64,000 bases of DNA from Beverwykella pulmonaria (taxonomy: Eukaryota > Ascomycota > Dothideomycetes > Pleosporales > Melanommataceae). This document shows positions 11,540-22,856 of the stretch, piece after piece. The stretch's first letter is position 1. Each line of letters starts with the position of its first letter. A program made the translations under genes and the position numbers. The DNA lies in the NCBI GenBank assembly GCA_001599595.1, contig BCHH01000005.1, positions 1,433,552 through 1,497,551 on the forward strand. The letters run 5' to 3'. A model generated the notes under the pieces. It had not been told where the DNA came from, did not search any database, and saw nothing but the letters and a program-made list of their open reading frames with translations.

Positions 11540-11880
11540 TGCGCACCACGGTTGGAGCTGGTTGCCAAGTGAAGTGGAGCTGTTAAGGTGGGGAAAGAGG
11601 GCTGGCTGGTGGGAGTACGGCCACCAGGACGCACCGTCTGGAAGCTCTCAACGACGGTGCCGGCGGAGGTCACGTTCTTGTACAAGTTTGAGTCGGCGCG
11701 GTTCAGGGAAGTAAATGTCAATGCCGTCGACGTCGCGCGAGGTGCAGATTGAAGTGATGGCCTTGAGGACCTTGCCGGTCTCGCGTCAGTTAGTGTTGAT
11801 GGAGTGGTGCCCCTTCGACACATCCGACAAGATCCGAGGAGATTCACGCGAGAGCTCTCATACTCAGTAGATTCGATAGC
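11540..11880 (-). pseudogene. von Willebrand factor A domain protein, decayed fragment
   Basis: Read on the minus strand, one frame gives ETGKVLKAITSICTSRDVDG followed by IDIYF (about 11790 down to 11715). After a frame change a second gives NLYKNVTSAGTVVESF, then TVRPGGRTPT (about 11690 down to 11600). Together these match the middle of the fungal single-domain vWA proteins, whose pattern is RET..AL.AIT.IC...D.DGIDIYFLN, then an N-V/I-TSA..V..IF..V.P.G.TPTG block. The MIDAS start (DDSGSM) should lie just upstream but is not readable, and the C-terminal half is missing. At least one frameshift and the missing parts make this a dead fragment. Confidence 0.6.
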
Positions 11881-13215
11881 ACGCCTGGACGGAGCATTGC
11901 TCTCGTGGAACTACGTCACGACGAAATGCTGCCGCCGTTGCGTTCGGCGGCAGGTCACCCTACCTACAACAAATGGCCACCTAGGAACCTAATCGGTGGC
12001 ATCACAATACGAAAGAACATCGGATCTCGGAGGACATATGCTGAGCCCTAAGGGTAGCATAAGCGACAGCTGAACATTAGGCAGAGACTGAAGGTATAGC
12101 GGTAGCAACACACCAGGCAAAAGCGCCTCTCAAGCCAAAAAGTACGGCGATCATGTGGAAGGACATGCGTCAGTGGGCAGATGTAGATAGCGGTCGCAAG
12201 GAAAACGGCAGCGCCAAATGGACGAGGTGGGCCAAATGGACGAGGTGGGCCTGATGGACGAGGTGGGCCAGATGGACGAGGTGCGCAGATGGGCGAAGGG
12301 GAGCTTCAAATGACAAAAGCACATATCTAAGGCCGTTGCCCTTAGAATGCACGCTTGACCTGTCACACGTCAGCTGCGGCTGCAAGGCAAGCATCGCGGC
12401 TTTGAATGGAGGCAGCCATTCTACTAAGGGCAAGGTGTATCTGAAGTCGGATGAACATAACACTTGGCCCCGGTTTCTGGCTATGGGGCCTTCTAGCGCG
12501 ATGAACGTTCAAGGCCTTCATTATCGCTAAACGTTGTAGATGGGCCTGCAATTTCTTCGACAGGTCTCGCCAGTCACACTAAGCGTTTGTTTATACCTTG
12601 GAAAGTGTATGTTTCTGCATTTATCCTTCCCTTCTTGTGTCTACCAATGCATCCAACGCTCTTGTCTGTATAACTCGACCGCATGGTGTCTCCTTAGCTG
12701 CAAAGGTAGGACGGTTTGTACCAGCACATCTCCAAAGACCGAGTCTTTCGTTGTACCCGTCGGCTCGGGTCTGAGTGCCCCCAGGGCTCCATCTCCTCTT
12801 CCCCCGATATGGGATTTCTTGACAGATCCCTCATTATCCCGCATCGAGCAACGCGCGAGACACGATTGGCGCTGGCGTCTCGGCGTGTCGACAATCCGGG
12901 GCGCTAGATGACGTTAGTGGGTCCGTGCCGTAGCTGAACCCCGAATATAGCAGCAACTCACTCAGCAGGACCCAGATACACCAACGAACGCCATTTCCAC
13001 AGCCTCACATTTACTTATCTGCGTACCGACCTTGGTCTTCATAGATCATTCGCTCTTTACCCAATACATATATTGGAGACATAGACCCCTCCCTTCTGCC
13101 CCATCGAACGACCAGGGCTCAGCTGAGCGCTGCACAGCGCCGTACAGCGCCGTACAAGTACCGCCTACCTGCCTTGGTCCGCTCCGCTGCTCCCGGTGCA
13201 TACAGCACACCCACC
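11881..13215. other. Gene-free stretch with an 18-base minisatellite; 5' flank of the next gene
   Basis: Apart from the minisatellite at 12213..12284 I see no feature. The last few hundred bases are the promoter and leader region of the gene starting at 13216. The 123-codon frame at 12540..12911 is not recognised. Confidence 0.45.
12213..12284. repeat. 18-base tandem repeat, four units
   Basis: Four direct copies of an 18-base unit starting GCCAAATGGACGAGGTGG: units 1 and 2 are identical, unit 3 differs at two or three bases in its first half (GCCTGATGG), unit 4 at one or two (GCCAGATGG, ending TGC). A partial fifth unit follows. It is not inside a supported gene. Confidence 0.9.
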
Positions 13216-13908
13216 ATGACCCTCGCAAAGCACAACCTGCACGTCGCAGCCCTCATCCCACCGCACCTCACGCCCACGGACATCATCTCCGCCCTCCACG
13301 ACCACAACACCTGCCTGACCCTCCAAGCCCTAACCGTTGGTCACACCCAACTTCCCGCGACCGACCCCGAGACCAAAAAAGACACGTACTGGTACCCAAC
13401 TGACATCCGGCCTATCACCACATACGAAGTAACCGAATGTGTGACGATAGTCCCTGGTATCGGCGAGCTGGGCAAGAAGTACATAACCTTCCCCTCGTGC
13501 TTTCAGGACACGCCGCACGGGATCAAAACACGGGCTGATGCTTCGGGCGTCGTTCTCCGCGCCGAGTTCCGCGTTATACAAGGCGGCATGGACGATGGCG
13601 AGGTGGATGGGGAAGGCCAGGGAATCGGGTACGCGGACTGGGTGCTGGTGGAGGACGTCGAGGTGCAGACAAGCTGGTACATGATGCCGTTTGTGCGGAA
13701 GACCATGGAGAGCGCGCACAGAGATATTTGTAAGAAGGTGATTGAGAAGGTGGAGATGTTGAAAAGACAGGAGGCGATTGCGAGTACGGCGGCGAAGGGG
13801 AAAGGGAGGGCGAGTAGTGCGGCAAGTCAGCATGCGATGATGCCCTATCCGTATGTGGATGAAGATGGGGAGGCGATACATAGGCCTGAGAAGATCACGT
13901 ATGGGTAG
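13216..13908 (+). CDS. DUF7053-like fungal protein
   Basis: A 230-residue intronless protein. The ATG at 13216 sits in a strong context (CACCATGAC); an upstream in-frame ATG at 13174 is less likely. The order of features fits the DUF7053 fungal family: THDHN-type segment (ISALHDHNTCLTLQALTVGH, about residues 23-42), WYPTDIRPI near 62, a central antiparallel region ending in FQDTPHGIKTRADASGVVL, then a tryptophan-rich step SWYMMPFVRKTMESAHRDI near 165-183. The family has a START-like fold and no assigned reaction. The C-terminal 60 residues are Lys/Ala-rich and probably disordered. The gene converges on the phosphatase at 14164..15229, with 255 bases between the stop codons. Confidence 0.75.
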   Translation: MTLAKHNLHVAALIPPHLTPTDIISALHDHNTCLTLQALTVGHTQLPATDPETKKDTYWYPTDIRPITTYEVTECVTIVPGIGELGKKYITFPSCFQDTPHGIKTRADASGVVLRAEFRVIQGGMDDGEVDGEGQGIGYADWVLVEDVEVQTSWYMMPFVRKTMESAHRDICKKVIEKVEMLKRQEAIASTAAKGKGRASSAASQHAMMPYPYVDEDGEAIHRPEKITYG

Positions 13909-14163
13909 TGCGGGGACGGAGAGGGGAGCGCGGCTGTAATACTTGGATAAGGTGCCGGAACAAGGACGACAACGCACATTTCAGCGTGGGCAATACCCGA
14001 CCGGGGAGGGAACGCATTCGTGTGGAGAAGACTGGATATACTTTGGTGCTGCTGTGCATACAACCATGACTTAATTAACGACATGACGTTTGGTGGCTAT
14101 TTGAGCTACGCCTACCGAGCCCCTACTTCTAAAATCCACCACGCACTACGACCTGTACTTGTA

Positions 14164-15229
14164 TTACAGTCCCAACCTCGCCTCCTCCCTACCGCTAGCT
14201 ACCATGTCCGCCTCCACTTCGCCCCATACACTTAACACGTTCCTTACATCTTCTATCTCACCTTTCCCCAGCCCTACAACACCCTCGAAATACCCCTCTG
14301 CCCCACCCCATTTCCTCTGCACCTCCCTCAACAGTGCATACATACTCTCCTCCCTCGCACCAACCATCCTCTCACACTTGCGTCTCGCCTCCTCGGGCCC
14401 GCGCTCTTTAAATGCGCCTTTCTTCAGTAAACGCTCAACGTTGATGTGGCGGGTTGGCGCAAGTCCTTGATCTGAGAGGGTGTATTCGTGGACGATAGTC
14501 GCAGGAGGGACGCGGAGGAGGAGGAGCAGCAGGGATATGAAGACCCCGGTGCGATTGTTACCTGTTGTGCAGTGGAGGAAGATTGCCGGTGGAGGTTCGG
14601 CATCTACTAGGGACGACGGAGGGACGGTAGAGAGAAGAAAGCGGAGGACCTCGCGGATCATAGGCGCTCCTTCAGTGAGGATCTCTACAAAGGCTTCTAC
14701 GATTCCCTGTGCACCCCACCACGAGTCAGTTTACACGTCCTAAATTCCACCCGCACTTCCGTATTCAAACGCGCGACGAAGGTAAAACACGTACATCCGT
14801 CCCGTCCCCCGCATAAAGCTCGTACCTCTTCCGCGCCGCCTCCTCCGTATAACTCTCCTCTTTGAACACTGGGGTCCACTTCCTCTCGATTCCCTGCTCC
14901 CCCATATCCTTGAAGCCACCCGCTTTCTCAATCTGCTGCTTGCTGCGAAGATCAAAGTCCGTCTTGATCCCCAGCTCTTGAAGTTTTGTGATGCCTGTTG
15001 GTTGAATGCGGTTTGTGTCCGAGCCCCGGTAGATGAGGCCTTTGCGGACGTGGCTGCCGTTTGGTGGGGTGATGGTAGAGGAGGGGGAGGAGATGGGCCA
15101 CCCGCCAATGTCGCGGAAGTTTGACAACCCGGGAGCGAGGTGGAAGGGGAAGGCGGACGGGTGTGGTGGTCGTGAGATGGGCGCATCCGGTGCTGGTGGA
15201 GGCCCATCGAAGGGTTTTTGGCTCGTCAT
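14164..15229 (-). CDS. Tyrosine/serine protein phosphatase (Tyr_phosphatase3 type)
   Basis: Two exons, 14795..15229 and 14164..14706, give 325 residues. The 88-base phase-0 intron has donor GTACGT, a CTGAC branch-like site and acceptor CACAG; splicing joins DGTD to GIVEAFVEIL. Near residue 33 the N-terminus has LSNFRDIGGWPI, the N-F-R-D-x-G-G signature of this phosphatase group, and near residue 180 the active-site loop reads HCTTGNNRTG, giving the Cys-X5-Arg catalytic motif intact. Family members dephosphorylate phosphotyrosine, phosphoserine or phosphoinositides; the substrate here cannot be read. The downstream frame DLRSKQQIEKAGG fits the conserved D-L-R-S block after the signature. It starts 624 bases from the 3' end of the sugar transporter on the same strand. 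Confidence 0.88.
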
Positions 15230-15853
15230 GATGGGTCGAGAAGATGTGAGAAACGAACAAGACGCTGGAAATCAGAAGTACAAATAAGCCCTACATTATT
15301 ATACTGGCAAAGAAAAAAAAAAGATCTCGACACGTAACGCGCACAAGGAGAAATGAGACTTGGCGACCCAGACCTAGTCCATGTCGGACAATGACCCGAT
15401 GACGGCGTGCTCGTGGAAGGAGCGGATGCGGGCAGCGCAGCTTCCCATGATCGAATAGCGGGGAGAAACGCGTGGGGTCTCCAGGTTCTTGTACCCTTGC
15501 CTCTTCGTGGATGGCCAGTGCACATGGCCATGCAGCCCACCTTGTCACAGGGCAGACGGGTCAATTGAAAATTTCTTTTGTGGCGTGGCGGGAGGGACAG
15601 CTCATATGCCGAAGCACGTGCAAGTGCCAGTCAAAAGAGTAGACCCTTGTATTGCTCACGCGCTCCCACCAGCAACATTGTAGTTAGCAACCTGCACACG
15701 CAAACGGACATACTCTCCATCCAGAACAAGAGACTTATTACTAGACTAGTGGGGAATAAACGCTTCCTACTAAGAATGAACCGCATCTAGCGCACCCGAT
15801 GAGGACCCCCTGCTGTCCTCGTCATCATTGTCCCTGTACAGGGGCGTTAATTG
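15230..15853. other. Intergenic: phosphatase promoter and transporter 3' region
   Basis: Both neighbours are on the minus strand, so this holds the 5' flank of the phosphatase and the 3' flank of the sugar transporter. A run of A residues near 15308-15320 is visible. No gene is seen. Confidence 0.6.
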
Positions 15854-17753
15854 TCAGGATTGTGCGCCCTTAACCGGAGGGATGGTGTGATCAATGTCCT
15901 CCTCCTCGTCATGGTAACTATCATGTTCGCGTTCAAGATCAGTGTGCGGTGTGAAGTCGGGGTTGAAAAGCGCCTCCATGTCTTCGAGACTGCGGCAGCT
16001 TGTTTCTGGGTAGAAGAGCCCTGTTGAAATTTAGTAGGGGTAGATGAGGGCACTAGGATTTGGAAGACTGACAGACGACGACAGCAGAAACAAGGTTAGT
16101 GCTCATAAAGATGAAATGCGTCTTTGAGCCAATGTTGTTCATGCCAATTGGCCAGGTTTGCGATGATATAATGGCGCCAATGGAACTTCCTGATGCCGCA
16201 ATGTTGAGACCACGGGCACGGAAATTAGTAGGGAAGATCTGGGCGCGTGTCAGTAGGGCGATGCATGCGATTTTCCATCAAGGCGTACTTCTGAGCCGTA
16301 GACCCAAGCAGCGGGGCCGAAACCAATCGAAAACCCAAACGTGTAAATGAAGATAAACATAATGCAAACATAGTCCGCTGCGTGGTTGATGTTTTTGGGG
16401 TACGCAATTGGAAGTGCGCCGTTCAGCTGAAGCAATTGTTTATGTTAGAATGGGGCACGAATGCGGGAATGAAGGCTACGTACCAGCAATGCGATGCTCA
16501 TGACCAGGCAAGAGACCACCAAGGTCAGCCTCCTCCCAAACCTATCGACCAACCACGTGTCGATGATTGTGCACCCAATCTTCAACGTGCTCTCGATGCC
16601 GCTAATCATAAGCGTGAGCTTCCTCTCGATACCAAGACTCATGAAGATGGAGGGTAGATAGTATTTCATCGAAGTGTTCCCACACATCTGGGCCATAAAT
16701 TGCAAAAGAGCAGCACGCCAGAGACGGTTGAAGAGAGGGCGGTTAGTGAAGAGAACAGACCAGCCCTGCTCAGTCGCCAGTCTGCGCTGGTCCACGTCCT
16801 GTTGGATTTCTTTCAGCTCTTTGATGACCAGTGGATCAGTCATCTCCTTAGCTCGAAGCCATCCGAGATTTCTCCGCGCTGCTTCAGTGCGGCCATGCTC
16901 TACCAGCCATCGAGGTCTATTTGCGTCAGCCGGAGACTAGTAGACCCAGAAAGGAGATGTACGTTTCCGGGCAAAAGAACACCCCAACTAGGAAGACGAA
17001 TTCGGGGATGAACTGAAGAGCCATTGACGTTCTCCATCCATAGTAGTTCCCACGCTTCGTTTCCCAGTGACTGATTCCGTATCCGACCCTAGCTATTGTT
17101 ATTTGAGGCAATGCCAGACGGAGTCTAGTGAAAATTACCAGAAGGCGACGGCTAAACCAGCAACTAAGCCGATGTGATTTATTACGACATAACGACCGCG
17201 ATGCTTCGCTGGTGATATCTCACTATAACGTGTGCGTTAGTCAGTGCTAGCAATGAAGAATGACAACATACCTTTGGTACAGCGGAACAGAAGTGGAGAC
17301 AATGGCAAGACCAACACCACATATTATGCGGCCGATTATCATCATAGCTAACCCATTATGGCCTTTTGCGCCTGTCTGAATGGCTCCACCAACGCCAGTG
17401 ATAAGTACACCCGATGCAGCAGCCACTCTTCGACCGAATCTGTCTGCTAACGGATGTGCAATAAATAGGTAACTGATCCAGGTCCCAAGATAGTATATCG
17501 AGGTGATCAGACCAGTTTTCGCTTTGGTTGGCTTATGCAGAGCTTTGATGAATCCCGGATGAACGTATATGGTGGCCATAATACCGATGTTGTATCTGTG
17601 CATTCTTGTTAGCGTAATCTCTACATTCAAGTGTCAAACTTGCCCCCAGGCGAGCGAAGCAAGGCCAAAAAATAAGCTAACAGCTAAAATGCGAGCCGAC
17701 GCCTTCTTTGGCAGAGGCGCATTCGACGCCGTTGGCGGGTACGGTCTAGCCAT
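15854..17753 (-). CDS. MFS sugar transporter (hexose/lactose-permease-like), 8 exons
   Basis: Exons, in coding order: 17644..17753, 17272..17595, 17139..17222, 16963..17088, 16484..16916, 16289..16426, 16073..16238, 15854..16020. All joins keep frame and give 515 residues, the usual size for a 12-helix sugar porter. Family motifs are present: GYNIGIMATIY at helix 1, LADRFGRRVAAASG between helices 2 and 3, LYQSEISPAKHRGR after helix 4, PETPRWLVEHGRTEAARR before the central loop, VDRFGRRLTL in the second half, and WLFYPETSCRSLEDME after helix 12. The last motif normally reads PETKGR/PETKNR, so K-G is replaced by S-C. The first intron has GC-AG ends. The C-terminal tail is acidic (SYHDEEEDIDH). 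Proton-coupled sugar uptake at the plasma membrane is the family role; the substrate is inferred only broadly. Confidence 0.88.
17596..17643 (-). other. Non-canonical GC-AG intron in the sugar transporter
   Basis: The 48-base intron begins GCAAGT, the standard GC-AG donor, has GCTAAC as branch site and ends GCACAG. Using the neighbouring GT instead would shift frame. With GC, exon 1 ends in GG and exon 2 supplies A, giving the family glycine in AWGYNIG. Confidence 0.8.
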
Positions 17754-19359
17754 ATTTGCGAATTCGCCACGAAGGACAGAATATCGATCCTCGCTGTCGT
17801 TTCTTGGGGGAGCTGGAGGGTCGTATCAGCCTGAAGCGATGGGTACATTGAGATTATAAGTTGCACTGACAGTGCAGGAACCCCCCTGTCCCCTCCTCTC
17901 TAGGTGGCGCTCGGCTCCTCATCTTCCCCCACGTTTTCAAGTAACTCCACAGGCAAGTCGAGAATTCCGGCACAGTGGTCGAGGGCTCACATGTGTCCAA
18001 TCTTTGCTTTTGAGCGAGAGAAAATGCGCTCAAGTGGTCGCTTCTCGTTATTTCCGGTGCTGTCTGTCCCGAACTTGGGGTCACGATTGCCCGAGACGCT
18101 CCTCACTCCCTGCTAAAAAGGTGGGAGGCTTGTTTGGGTTCCAAGCGGACCGGTAGTTATGGCTCTTGGGGGAGGTGCGTGGTTCAAATGCATCCAGCCT
18201 CTGTCCTTTCTTTCACGCCGAGTTATCACCCGTTCAGATGGGCATGTCAGCGGTACTCAGTCGGCGAGCTTTCGTATCACGGGCTTCGTTTGCGTTTTGT
18301 CTTGCGCTTGGACAAGGGTACTTGCTGCCTGTGAACGATCTTCTACAGGTGCGCTCGCGCGTCGCGGCAGCCGCTCCCAACTCACGATCGTCAGAACCGA
18401 GCTGCTGGGTTAAAACCAGCATAGAGCTATACGGGTCGTCTTGGGACTCGTGGTGTGCACAGATGAAAAGCAACGAAAAGAGGCTGGGGAAGGGAAGATT
18501 GATAGGGCGAGAAGAGGTCGCGAGGGCCGGAATATCGTGAGGCCGTTCGCCAAAGTCTTTCGCCCCGCTCTCCAGCAACATCACATCCATCGAATTCGCA
18601 TCATAGATCAAGGCTTAACATTATCCTACTGTACAAGTGAGAGTTTGATAATCTTCGCCACGACCTCGATTAAAGAAGCAAACACTTCATGCGCAAATTC
18701 ATCCACATTCACCAATAGCTTCGAACAGCACACCATCGAGAGGAACCGCACTGGTCAGCCGACAGCACCGAGCGATCCTTGCCTCTGGCCACATTCACGC
18801 CACTTTAACACCAATGCGGAGCAGCTAGTCCGATGATAACCAGGCTAAATGCAAATGCCGAGCACTCAAAGTTAAGCGGGAACTGGATGCTTGAAAAAAG
18901 AAGCGAATCAAGTGCAACTGACTTCGAAATTCCGGACCAATCCCAACCCTCGCATCATTTCGATCTTGATTTGATTGTATCCCGATCCTTACCTATTTCA
19001 ATATAAACTTGAACACATCTCATATACTCATATACACAAAATCGGGGCATGGAGGTGTAACGAGCAAGTATCTGCTTTATTTGTCGCAAGCACCCGTTAT
19101 GCCGTTCATCTAATATTGTCATTCAGATGGCGAAATATGGGCTCGTCCGGGTACAGGAGAGCCTCAAAAGCTCCTCGTATGCCAATTTTCTGGAAGTGTT
19201 CCTTGACTTCTGACGTGTGAAGTCACGTTTTCCCCAACGGCATTGTTGTAGTCCTCGAGGCGCGTTGCTTAGGTCTCTCGCGCCCTGCTACTCAGTCTCG
19301 CATTGTTCTTATTCGTATTCAATTCTCAGTGGTTCGATGACAGCCAATACTAACCCATA
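17754..19359. promoter_or_regulatory. 1.6-kb divergent region between two transporter genes
   Basis: The sugar transporter (minus, start 17753) and the second MFS gene (plus, start 19360) are transcribed away from this region, so it should contain both promoters. Frames of up to 131 codons inside it are not recognised and overlap on both strands. No specific binding site is claimed. Confidence 0.5.
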
Positions 19360-21105
19360 ATGGTCAAAACGGGAGCTGTGGAAGAGGAGGAGAGGCTACT
19401 TGAAGGTATTCGCGCTCCATCTCCAATACATGCAAGTTTCTTACCTATCGTAGCTACTACCAACAATGAAAAGACGCAGCCTGTCACTGTGAGGGTTCTA
19501 GAGGAACAGGTTACGTGGAGAAATCTCCCGCACAAGAAGCAACTTCTACTACTCGCGCTATGCCGCCTCTCGACGCCTCTGTCTAATGCCTGTCTTTTAC
19601 CCTACCTTTACTATCTGGTCAAATCTATTCTTTCGGACCCGGATCATCCATCGGCGCCACAGAAGATCTCCCGAATGACTGGTCTTCTCGTCGCAGCCTA
19701 CCCGCTTGGCCAGATGTCCACCAGCATGCTTTGGGGCCGCATCTCGGACACCTATGGTCGCAAGCCCACCATCCTCGCTGGCTTAGCAATTAGCGTGATT
19801 GCCAACTTTTCGTTCGGCTTTTCTCGGACGATTGGCATGCTACTATTCTGGAGAGTTGCAGCAGGAATGGCAAATGGTATTCTTGGGGTGATGAGGACGA
19901 TGACGGCGGAAATCGTGAAAGAAAAAAAATATCGATCAAGAGCATTCCTCGCTCCGCCTCTTATATTCAACTCCGGTAGGGTAGCAGCTCTGGCAATTGG
20001 TGGATGCTTAGCAGATCCTGTGGATCATCTGCCGTCATTGTTTGGACCGTCAGGACTTTTCAACTTCTCAAGAAATCCTGGCGGCGTTGCTTGGACTATC
20101 AAATACCCGTACGCCCTACCTGCATTGTTTAATGGCATTGTGCTTGGTATCTGCTGGGTCCTTGCAATGCTTTGGTTGAGGGAGAGTCTCCCGACGAAAG
20201 AGCAAGATTGGGATCTGGGGCTCGTCATCGGCAAGTCTATCTCCGGTTTCGTAAAGAGGAAGATCCTTCGCAAATCCGAATCCGGGTACTCCGCGGTACA
20301 AATCGAGGAAGGTGAGGTGCTCATGGCCGATGTCCCCATGGCAGAAGCATCCTCCTCGGGTTCTTCAACGCCTACCAACGGCAAGTCTCAGCACCGCCGG
20401 CCTGCTTTCACCAAGATCTGGACCAAACACCTCCTCAAGACTCTCTTTGCCTTCTGTCTCCTCCCATTGCACAACTCTACCTTCCTCCACATCTTCCCTG
20501 TCTTCTTGAGCATGCCAGTCGCCGAAAACCCGCATCCAACTGTGTTCCGCTTCACTGGCGGTCTTGGCCTCGCTTCTCCAACTATTGGCCTCTACCTCGC
20601 CACGTTCGGAATATGCGGTATCCTGTTACAGCTTTTCATATATCCACGCATTCACACACGAGTTGGCACACTCGGTACGCTACGTTTCTCAAGCTCCATC
20701 TTCCCGATCGTCTACATATTTGCTCCTTATTTGTCGCTACTGGCTGGAAATCCCGCAACAAAGTGGCCTGCGATGGCCGCTGTACTCTTCGCACAGGTTA
20801 TGGCGAGGACCATGGCAATACCGAGCAATGTCATCCTACTCACCGAAGCTGCGCCGCGAAGAAGCGTTTTAGGGACAGTGCATGGTGCTGGAAACACACT
20901 CGGTGCGATGGCGAGTGCCTGTGGACCTGTTATTGGAGGCCTCTTATTGGCACGAGGAATGGACGTTGGAATTGTGGGCATTGTCTGGTGGGCATGGCTG
21001 TGTTTGGTCGCGCTCTTAGCGCTTGGATGGACTTTTATGCTGCGAAGTAGCGATGCAGAAGAGGAAGAGAGAAGTGGCATGGAGATGGAAGAGGAGTCAA
21101 AGTAA
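19360..21105 (+). CDS. MFS transporter, zinc-induced-facilitator/DHA1-like
   Basis: A single open frame of 581 residues with 12 hydrophobic segments split by a long hydrophilic central loop (about residues 285-345). After helix 2 it has LWGRISDTYGRKPTILAG (about residues 125-142), the MFS motif A. The preceding LLVAAYPLGQMSTSMLWG and the helix 4-5 segment FWRVAAGMANGILGVMRTM fit the drug:proton antiporter group related to plant zinc-induced-facilitator proteins. These export organic acids, metal chelators or drugs from vacuole or cytoplasm; the substrate here is unknown. The N-terminus has EEEERLLEG, a possible acidic dileucine-type sorting signal, and the C-terminus is strongly acidic (EEEERSGMEMEEESK). 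No intron is needed. Start chosen at the first ATG of the frame. Confidence 0.85.
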   Translation: MVKTGAVEEEERLLEGIRAPSPIHASFLPIVATTNNEKTQPVTVRVLEEQVTWRNLPHKKQLLLLALCRLSTPLSNACLLPYLYYLVKSILSDPDHPSAPQKISRMTGLLVAAYPLGQMSTSMLWGRISDTYGRKPTILAGLAISVIANFSFGFSRTIGMLLFWRVAAGMANGILGVMRTMTAEIVKEKKYRSRAFLAPPLIFNSGRVAALAIGGCLADPVDHLPSLFGPSGLFNFSRNPGGVAWTIKYPYALPALFNGIVLGICWVLAMLWLRESLPTKEQDWDLGLVIGKSISGFVKRKILRKSESGYSAVQIEEGEVLMADVPMAEASSSGSSTPTNGKSQHRRPAFTKIWTKHLLKTLFAFCLLPLHNSTFLHIFPVFLSMPVAENPHPTVFRFTGGLGLASPTIGLYLATFGICGILLQLFIYPRIHTRVGTLGTLRFSSSIFPIVYIFAPYLSLLAGNPATKWPAMAAVLFAQVMARTMAIPSNVILLTEAAPRRSVLGTVHGAGNTLGAMASACGPVIGGLLLARGMDVGIVGIVWWAWLCLVALLALGWTFMLRSSDAEEEERSGMEMEEESK

Positions 21106-22856
21106 GTTTATACCACATATAACTAAAATCTGAGACCGTTTTCATTCCACTAGTCGCAAACGCGCTTCCACGTGATGACGTCACATCTTAGCAACGCAGG
21201 TATCCAGTGACAAACTCGTCGCACAATTGAGCCATTGTCTGGAAGTTGATTTCTTCTCGCGTGTATCAGAAATCTGTGTTCTGCTTTCCAGGTGAAAATC
21301 GTTCCTAACTGGCACCCGGGCAAATCTTTGCTTGGTCAATTCATTGTCTCAGCATTTAGAACAACACGAAGCTATGAATAGATGGCCCTAGGCGGTCATT
21401 CTGCTACAAACTTCTCCGCGCACCACCACACAAACGCCACACACAACACGACGTTCACGCGCACCCTCCACATCATTGCGCTCGTATTTCTCTGTCCACT
21501 ATACATCCGAGCGTCCTCCCTTCGAGAAGACGTCCTACTCGCTCTCTACGCCACACCCATAACCTTTCCTCGTCCACTTCACTAAAATGCCTTTCAACAG
21601 AAATCTTGCCAAGGCTGTCGCATTCAGAACCGCGTAGTCTTGGTGTGCGAACCCCATTGCTAACTATGCCGTCATTGGAGCATGGACGCGGCTCGTACTT
21701 ACATTTGCCATTTCTATGGATGGAATGTGGGATAATAGTAAAGGATATACCTTTCAACTTCTGTTTAACTTTCTGGTCGTGTTCTGCACATTGAATGATG
21801 TGTTGCAGTATATTGCTGTCTTCAGGTTGTCGTATGTGAGGCGCTGCATACCGTCGAGGATATCGAGATTAAGCATTATCTGCAAAATGGAATTCATCAA
21901 TGCTATACCTCTGGATACCTGAATTAGTTGCTTCGAGACGAACGTAGACGAAGCCGCACAGGGTCATGTGAATGGCCGGTCACAGCATGGTGCCATCGAG
22001 GAGTTAGAAGCTGAATGCCTGCTCAAGGTCTTAAAGACAATGAACGGGAAAGACGGCAGAGGTACGTTGGGGATTCAGCCAGGGGACCAGAAGCCACTGA
22101 AACAATTGACGAGGAGGAGAGGGTAGTGATTCGAATGTTCCTAGATCGAGCTGTGGGAGAGTTGACACAAGGCTGATTGTGAGGACCTTCGGTCAAATTG
22201 TTCTCTATTCTTTTGTGCTTAAAAGAGGCATGTTCGTTGACAAGCGTACGAAACTATAAGTGTTGTTTATTTTATCCTCAGGCTACACATTTTGTGCGAT
22301 ATCGTACGACGAAGATTGTCCAAAAGGCAAGCTTCAATATCCTCCCTCGCTCTTGGTAACTTCCAACCTCCCCCTTTCTATGCAGTCTGAAATTGAATCC
22401 TTCAAAACATGTGAGGTCGTTCGAATGTTCAATACATCAATTCCCACCACACAGATCACACAATCATTCCTCTGCGTCTGCCTCTTCTTCAATTTCGATT
22501 TCGGCTGCTTCTACGCCACGAAAGTCGCGCTAGAGCTTCTTAGGCCTATACTTGCGCCTGAGATACTGCTTATTTTCACGAGGCGCCATTCCATATCAAT
22601 ATAAATGACTATCGTAGCATGTTGTACGTCAGCAGTAAGCCTAGATATTAAGAGAGGGAGCAATTACAGATGAGGCACATATGCCTCCATACCATGGGCA
22701 AAGATAGCCCCCAAGACGCCTCAAAACACGTATAGTTGATACTACCTGTACTCACCTGACCAAAAGATGAGAATACGTGACTACTGCACTAGCGATAGCA
22801 GCAAAATCTTCGATTCGCAACGGGAGTTGTAGAGCATCGATACTCCAATTCTTACT
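21106..22856. other. Gene-free stretch, 1.75 kb
   Basis: It includes the 3' flank of the transporter. Frames at 21382..21585, 21473..21757 and 22260..22604 are short, overlapping and unrecognised. I see no repeat or RNA gene. Confidence 0.45.

Noticed and set aside
13330..13977. 215-codon minus-strand frame
   Set aside because: Antisense to the DUF7053-like gene, no domain, skewed composition (His, Arg, Leu, Pro).
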